Shown here in pieces: positions 25,685 to 28,198 of a DNA stretch of 28,198 bases. A program made the translations under genes and the position numbers. Source of the DNA: a bacterium Ga0077546 (GTDB lineage Bacteria > Cyanobacteriota > Vampirovibrionia > Obscuribacterales > Obscuribacteraceae); the NCBI GenBank assembly GCA_001464165.1, contig LNEX01000271.1:1-28198 (forward strand), read 5' to 3'. Below the pieces are notes generated by a model. The model was not told where the DNA came from. It made no database searches and was given only the letters and a program-made list of their open reading frames with translations. Numbering within the stretch: the stretch's first letter is position 1; each line of letters opens with the position of its first letter.

Positions 25685-27418
25685 CTAGTTCTTCGGCGCG
25701 GATTCAGCAAGCTCAGCCCTGTACACTTTAATTAGCTCATCGGCAAAGCAAGGCTTGAAGACAACGTTCTTGTTGCGATGATCCAAATAGTAAGACTTGA
25801 ATCGCCTGCTAGTATCAGTCGTGCAAAGAAGAACCCCTGGCTCGAGAAATGGAATTCTGGTCTCTTTCTGCGTCTCCTTATCTACTAAAGAATCGACCAA
25901 AGGAGTGGCGGCAAGATAAGGAATCAATATTCGCATTGACGAGAAATAATCGCGAGCATTCTCGAAGGGAGAAACCAAACCGAGTGGCACAGTGCTCGGA
26001 ATAACATACAAAGAGCCATTCAAACGCTGCAAGGCAATACAACTACTCTTCAACTGCAACCTGGCACTAGCGGCCTCCGCACTATACTGCCAATAGCCGA
26101 CGCAAGCAGTCAATAGCGCCACAGCTATTGAACCAGCGCAAACAGCAAGCTGACGAGGAGCATGTTTTGGCGACAATCTCAGTCGCTGCAATAGCCTCTC
26201 GTCATCGCAATGATAGACAGCAACAAGCGCCAGCCAGGCAAACAATGGCAAAGTAATTCTAATCTCAAGCTTCATACAACAAAGCAGGTATAGGAGCACG
26301 CCAAGAAACCCCATACTCACAAAAGAAAGGCGTGTTCGGCTCAAGCGGGTATTATCAAGGAAAGGAAACAACAAAATTGCCAGCAAAAGACTGGGCAGAA
26401 CAAGTTTAGTGGCGATATACTTGCCGCTATGCTCAAGCACCATTGGCAGTGACAAATCAGATCTAAAGATGGGAAAGAAAGACAAGACCTTCTCAGCGTT
26501 TTCGCATGAATACAACTTAGAATCAATTGCAAATTCATAGGCCATCATGACATTGAGATCGTTTTCGTCCCAACCAACAGTATCAAAATATTTCTTGGTA
26601 TCAGAGCGGTATGCTAATCTGCGAAAATCGCAGATCTTATTAATAGATTTATTGAGTCGAAAGAAGTAAGACCAGCCCGGCTCGGAGGCATAGCAACTAT
26701 TATCAACATAGTTTTGTACTTGAATCGCGGTAAAAAATACAGCAGAAAGAGCCAAACCAAAAAATAGCTTTGCTGTACTGCGCGAGAAAGCAAAACGGCA
26801 GCATAAGAACACACCAAGAAGTAGCACCATTAGCCGCGCCGAATCGACTCTAATCAGCCCAGCAAAGCACATCGCTAAGGCTGAAATAATCAACACTAGT
26901 ACTCTGCTGGATCTCCCTAGATTCTTATTTTCAAGAGCTGACATAGCAACCACAGTTGAAGCTGCGCCTAAGAAGATTGCAGTGCTGGTAAACGTCAAAC
27001 TGGTCCAGAGAGCGACCATTGAAACAAGGGTAAAGAGACCAACTAGCGCCTTTCGCAAAGCCGAAGGACGCTCCCAAGCGAAGACAGAAAGCACAAGGCT
27101 ATAAGAAAAGACATTTGCAAGTGAAAGCAACAGGCCGTACCAGGGCACGCTACTTTGCGCACTATAGAGCCACGAGAGCAACTGGCCTAGCCAAATATGG
27201 GGAAACAGAATGTGATAATCGGGACGAGGGCAGACTCCAACCCCGGAGACAATCATGGTCAGATGCACATCGTCGATGGCGCCATAGCATGGGGGAAAAA
27301 CTAAAACGCACAAAACGAAAATAGCTGCTGCGACAAGAAAAGAACGACAAAGAATAAAAATGACATCGCGCACGCGCAATTCATTCTCTGATGAACTCAA
27401 ATTGTCAACGCCAGTCAT
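25685..27418 (-). CDS. Polytopic membrane protein, GT-C glycosyltransferase-like
   Basis: A 577-residue inner-membrane protein with about 11 hydrophobic helices between residues 20 and 430 and a soluble C-terminal part of about 130 residues. The first large loop has an Asp pair (Asp49-Asp50 in YGAIDDVHLT), the position of the catalytic acidic residues in GT-C glycosyltransferases that use lipid-linked sugars, and the later loop has FDTVGWDENDLNVMMAYEF, a phrase found in uncharacterised envelope-polysaccharide membrane proteins. A glycosyltransferase or related role is plausible, not proven. The start is ATG 27418. It abuts the protease gene at its 3' end and lies 65 bases downstream of the DUF2252 gene. 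Confidence 0.78.
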   Translation of the reverse strand: MTGVDNLSSSENELRVRDVIFILCRSFLVAAAIFVLCVLVFPPCYGAIDDVHLTMIVSGVGVCPRPDYHILFPHIWLGQLLSWLYSAQSSVPWYGLLLSLANVFSYSLVLSVFAWERPSALRKALVGLFTLVSMVALWTSLTFTSTAIFLGAASTVVAMSALENKNLGRSSRVLVLIISALAMCFAGLIRVDSARLMVLLLGVFLCCRFAFSRSTAKLFFGLALSAVFFTAIQVQNYVDNSCYASEPGWSYFFRLNKSINKICDFRRLAYRSDTKKYFDTVGWDENDLNVMMAYEFAIDSKLYSCENAEKVLSFFPIFRSDLSLPMVLEHSGKYIATKLVLPSLLLAILLFPFLDNTRLSRTRLSFVSMGFLGVLLYLLCCMKLEIRITLPLFAWLALVAVYHCDDERLLQRLRLSPKHAPRQLAVCAGSIAVALLTACVGYWQYSAEAASARLQLKSSCIALQRLNGSLYVIPSTVPLGLVSPFENARDYFSSMRILIPYLAATPLVDSLVDKETQKETRIPFLEPGVLLCTTDTSRRFKSYYLDHRNKNVVFKPCFADELIKVYRAELAESAPKN

Positions 27419-27483
27419 CTATGACTTTCCGCTCTCAGCAACCGGCAAAAATCTTAACAGCATTGGTCAATAGATGCACCAAT

Positions 27484-28198
27484 CTAGCGCTCGATATAAG
27501 CTTCAACCTGCCCTTTTCTAACAGCCTCAACGAGACTGCGGTGGTCACGCTCAGTCTGGTTAGCATAAGCTACAGCAAAGTCAGCGACAGCATTGTCAAA
27601 TACATCTTTCGAACCCAAATATCCACTGATCCTGGCGGCATCGCCAGAACGTGCATGGGCACGCGCCAAAACCCAGCCCAGCGACTTCGCTAGTTCAATA
27701 GCGCGAGCGGGAGTCCAAAGTTCAGGCATCGGAGACATTTTCATGTCTTTTAGTTGACGAAAATACATGTCACGACCACGGGGGCCTCGTGCCCAGCCAA
27801 GAAAAATATCACTATGGGCCTGCATCAGACGTTGCCCCTCCACCACTCGCTGTCCATGCATTTCGTGGCGACTCTTCTCGACGTAGGGCTCCAGCACAGA
27901 GCGACGAGCCTCTTTCACTTGCAAAATTAATGGATCGTCTTCATCAGCCATGAGCAGCAACACTGCACAAAAGGTGCCGACACTGCCAATACCAACAACT
28001 TTCATAGCTACGTCCATTAAGGTATAGCGATCAAGTAAGGTGCGCCGAGCATCGTTGACAGTTTCTTTATAGTCCTGAAAAACACCTGCGGCCATATCTA
28101 AAAACGACTGCTCGCGCTGCTCATCGGTATGATACACAAGGGGCGGACTGTCCCTAAACAGACGTCTTCCATCTTTTTCAATAGTCAATTTGGGAAAA
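27484..28198 (-). CDS. DUF2252 family protein, 5' partial
   Basis: The minus-strand frame is open to the window edge (FPKLTIEKDG precedes the TTG at 28188), so the N-terminus lies beyond it. The visible 238 residues show the C-terminal half of DUF2252: VVGIGSVGTFCAVLLL, LQVKEARRSVLEPYV, GQRVVEGQRLMQAHSDIFLGW, DMYFRQLKDMKMS, LARAHARSGDAARISGYLG and YANQTERDHRSLVEAVRKG. The family has a protein-kinase-like or aminoglycoside-phosphotransferase-like fold; its function is not established. The conserved N-terminal GDAHLENFG region expected for the family is not in the window. It is upstream of the GT-C-like gene on the same strand, 65 bases away. Confidence 0.9.
   Translation of the reverse strand, partial: FPKLTIEKDGRRLFRDSPPLVYHTDEQREQSFLDMAAGVFQDYKETVNDARRTLLDRYTLMDVAMKVVGIGSVGTFCAVLLLMADEDDPLILQVKEARRSVLEPYVEKSRHEMHGQRVVEGQRLMQAHSDIFLGWARGPRGRDMYFRQLKDMKMSPMPELWTPARAIELAKSLGWVLARAHARSGDAARISGYLGSKDVFDNAVADFAVAYANQTERDHRSLVEAVRKGQVEAYIER

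Noticed and set aside
27391..27693. 100-aa plus-strand ORF
   Set aside because: Antisense to the well-supported DUF2252 gene and the gap beside it.

Overview
The window reads as ordinary chromosome from a free-living, Gram-negative-type bacterium. Two lipobox lipoproteins, an S-layer-homology (SLH) protein, a fasciclin protein, several TPR proteins, a single-RRM RNA-binding protein and an orphan hybrid histidine kinase together resemble the Cyanobacteria/Melainabacteria (Vampirovibrionia, Obscuribacterales-like) lineage. That placement is an inference from gene content, not a proof. I see no tRNA, rRNA, CRISPR array, transposase, integrase or phage gene. No gap between genes exceeds 300 bases; the longest are 22894-23160, 11414-11669 and 16017-16260, and each is described below.

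Layout. 1-888 is the 3' end of an AI-2E family permease. 1004-2041 (-) is a cation/Ca2+ exchanger, divergent from gatC (2136-2420, +). A possible 36-codon ORF overlaps the start of pyrG, which follows gatC. From 9496 down to 4272 (-) runs a compact five-gene operon: an uncharacterised 413-aa protein, a NIF/SCP-type HAD phosphatase, a YwqG/DUF1963 protein, an uncharacterised 434-aa protein, and the Mg2+ channel corA almost fused to its end. The first four look like an orphan immunity-type island.

9671-13308 is an envelope block: a TPR lipoprotein and a secreted glycine-zipper protein (frameshifted) on the minus strand, divergent from a secreted fasciclin-domain protein and a secreted TPR protein on the plus strand. 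Then come an ABC-F ATPase (Uup type, -), a YaiI/YqxD protein, a 73-aa conserved-looking small protein (-), a one-RRM protein with a clear terminator, an SLH lipoprotein, and an MFS transporter (-).

19044-28198 holds a DUF2293 protein (-), a divergent RlaP-type nucleotidyltransferase homologue with a degraded active site, a soluble hybrid histidine kinase with a clear promoter and a degraded HPt domain, a candidate 38-aa membrane peptide (-), an uncharacterised 257-aa protein (-), a membrane-anchored 207-aa protein coupled to a secreted TPR-metzincin protease, a GT-C-like polytopic membrane protein (-), and the 3' part of a DUF2252 gene (-) running off the window.

Most points of interest are local: the immunity-like island, a one-base frameshift in the glycine-zipper gene, two overlooked small ORFs, and two proteins that keep a fold but lose the catalytic residues. 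I did not find a clearly new multi-gene system; the island at 4272-9496 is the best candidate.
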